64,000 nucleotides of DNA from Novosphingobium sp. ST904 (lineage in GTDB: Bacteria; Pseudomonadota; Alphaproteobacteria; Sphingomonadales; Sphingomonadaceae): NCBI RefSeq assembly GCF_001298105.1, contig NZ_LGJH01000157.1:62001-126000 (forward strand), read 5' to 3'. Each line of letters begins with the position of its first letter. Positions within the stretch are counted from its first letter, which is position 1. The notes under the pieces were generated by a model. It made no database searches, had not been told where the DNA came from, and worked only from the letters and a program-made list of their open reading frames with translations. This document shows, piece by piece, positions 62,772-64,000 of the stretch. The translations under genes were made by a program, and so were the position numbers.

Positions 62772-64000
62772 GACTCCTCAGGATTGTCCTCACCCGCGGT
62801 CCCCATCGCCTGATCGACAAGGCCGGTCCGGCACATCCACCAGAACAGGACGATGCCGGGCAGCGAAGCGACGGTGGTGACGAGGTAGAAGTTCACGTAG
62901 CCCAAGGCCTCGATCAGGGCGCCTGCCGTCGTACCGGTCAGGAAACGGCCGACGACACTGGCACTCGCCGAAATCAGGGCATATTGCGAGGCCGTATAGC
63001 GCAAGTCGCAGAGCGCCGAGAAATAGGCGATGACGACGACCCCGCCATAACCCGAAGCGATGTTCTCGAACCCGATTGCGCCGGCCATTCCCCAGTTGCT
63101 GTGCCCGGCGGCAGCCAGCGCCGCGAAGCTGAGATTGGAAATCCCCATCAGCACCAGCGAAACCATGACAGAGCGCTTCAGGCCCATCTTTGCGAATGCC
63201 ACCCCGCCGATGAACACGCCGATCAGATAGGCCCAGAAGCCCAGCCCCACGTCGTAGATGGCGATTTCGTCATTGCTGAAGCCAAGATCGTCGAACAGCA
63301 GGCGGAACGTGAGATTGGCCAGCGTGTCGCCGATCTTGTGGACGAGGATGAACAGCAGGACGAGAAACGCGCCGTTGCGGCGGAAAAACTCGCCAAACGG
63401 CCCGGCAATCGAATTCCAGACCTCCACGACACCGCGCTTTTCCACCACCACCTTGCGGCGTTCCGGCTCGCCGAGGAACAGCGCGGTGAGCATTGCGGGC
63501 AGCGCGAAGACCGCACAGGCCGCATAGCCCGCGCTCCAGCCATAACGCGCCGCCAGAATCAGCGCCAGCGCGCCCGCACCGGCAGAGCCGATGCGCCAGC
63601 CATATTGGCTCATGCCCGAGCCGGTGCCGAGCTGGTAGGGCTTCAGCGTCTCGATACGGTAGGCGTCGATAACGATGTCGAAGCTGGCGCCGGCAGCGCC
63701 CACCAGCACGGCGGCGATGACCGTCGCCCGGATACTGGCAGCCGGATCGACCAGCGCCAGATTGAGCACCGCGGCGATCACAAACACGCCGCAAACCAGC
63801 ATCCACGAGACGCGCTGGCCAAGCCGGCCGATCACCGGAAGGCGTACGCCATCGATGATCCAGGCCCAGAAAATCTTGAGATTATAGACAAGGAAGGCAA
63901 GCGTGAAAGCGGTAACGGTCTTCTTGTCGATCCCGTCCTGCGCCAGGCGCGTCGTCAGCGTCGCGCCGATCATCGCATAAGGAAAACCCGATGACAGGCC
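62768..64000 (-). CDS. AmpG-type MFS permease (5' end outside window)
   Basis: Major facilitator with about 12 membrane segments; 410 codons visible. The partial start GLSSGFPYAMIGATL and the NLKIFWAWIIDGVRLP segment match AmpG, which imports anhydro-muropeptides during peptidoglycan recycling. Mid part FDIVIDAYRIETLKPYQLGT fits the same family. Some sphingomonad homologues may carry other solutes, so the substrate is inferred. Confidence 0.85.
   Translation of the reverse strand, partial: GLSSGFPYAMIGATLTTRLAQDGIDKKTVTAFTLAFLVYNLKIFWAWIIDGVRLPVIGRLGQRVSWMLVCGVFVIAAVLNLALVDPAASIRATVIAAVLVGAAGASFDIVIDAYRIETLKPYQLGTGSGMSQYGWRIGSAGAGALALILAARYGWSAGYAACAVFALPAMLTALFLGEPERRKVVVEKRGVVEVWNSIAGPFGEFFRRNGAFLVLLFILVHKIGDTLANLTFRLLFDDLGFSNDEIAIYDVGLGFWAYLIGVFIGGVAFAKMGLKRSVMVSLVLMGISNLSFAALAAAGHSNWGMAGAIGFENIASGYGGVVVIAYFSALCDLRYTASQYALISASASVVGRFLTGTTAGALIEALGYVNFYLVTTVASLPGIVLFWWMCRTGLVDQAMGTAGEDNPEES

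Overview
The window is 64 kb of GC-rich chromosome from an alphaproteobacterium, most likely a sphingomonad close to Novosphingobium or Sphingobium. The reasoning: CDS families and gene order are alphaproteobacterial (ccmCDEFGHI, an F0 operon with b and b' subunits and no F1 genes beside it, a FYDLN-acid gene, the rpsB-to-fabZ envelope cluster). The tRNA-His carries the ordinary G-1:C73 pair, which the Rhizobiales/Rhodobacterales/Caulobacterales group has lost. The envelope cluster runs from skp straight to fabZ with no lpxD and no lpxA/lpxB after it, as expected where glycosphingolipids replace lipopolysaccharide. There are no phages, insertion sequences, CRISPR arrays or rRNA genes; this is mainly housekeeping DNA with small accessory inserts.

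Layout. 1-6689 (minus): the potassium transporter kup (cut by the window edge) and the cytochrome c maturation operon ccmC-D-E-F-G-H-I. 6797-8857: tRNA-His, a 2OG-Fe(II) oxygenase, sodC and a PilZ protein. 8945-22401 (minus): rpmE, then fabZ, skp, bamA, rseP, dxr, cdsA, uppS, frr, pyrH, an insert of three unrelated genes (18640-20494), tsf and rpsB. 22811-24090: three small genes of unknown function, two of which look like paralogous membrane proteins. 24068-28221: pssA, psd, tRNA-Tyr, rlmB, a lipoprotein gene and an HU gene. 28639-33844 (minus): the ffh-rpsP-rimM-trmD-rplS block, split by three accessory genes. 34008-39349: tRNA-Ala, a FYDLN-acid protein, aroA, cmk and rpsA. 39381-45657: gloB, purT, mgtE and the F0 operon atpI-B-E-F'-F. 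46043-49928: a ydbH-ynbE-ydbL lipid-transport operon. 49982-53736: radC, a TANGO2/NRDE gene, a sphingomyelinase-like lipoprotein and an exported alpha/beta hydrolase. 54062-64000: purB, pyrF, trpF, trpB, trpA, folC and an AmpG-type permease (cut by the edge).

The genes work together mainly in envelope building (outer-membrane protein assembly, isoprenoid carrier, phospholipid synthesis and transport), translation, nucleotide and aromatic amino-acid synthesis, and energy conversion.

Eleven genes (ccmE, uppS, frr, a lipoprotein gene, aroA, rpsA, purT, mgtE, radC, a SIMPL gene and trpA) carry one- or two-base frameshifts, several in homopolymers. Some are essential, so read errors in the assembly are much more likely than pseudogenes; I give each as one gene spanning both frames. 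The most interesting observations are a possible leader-peptide/alternative-hairpin switch before mgtE, two matched operator-like dyads 51 bp apart before an alpha/beta hydrolase gene, the unknown small-gene pocket at 22811-24090, and a sphingomyelinase-like lipoprotein in a probable sphingolipid-making bacterium.
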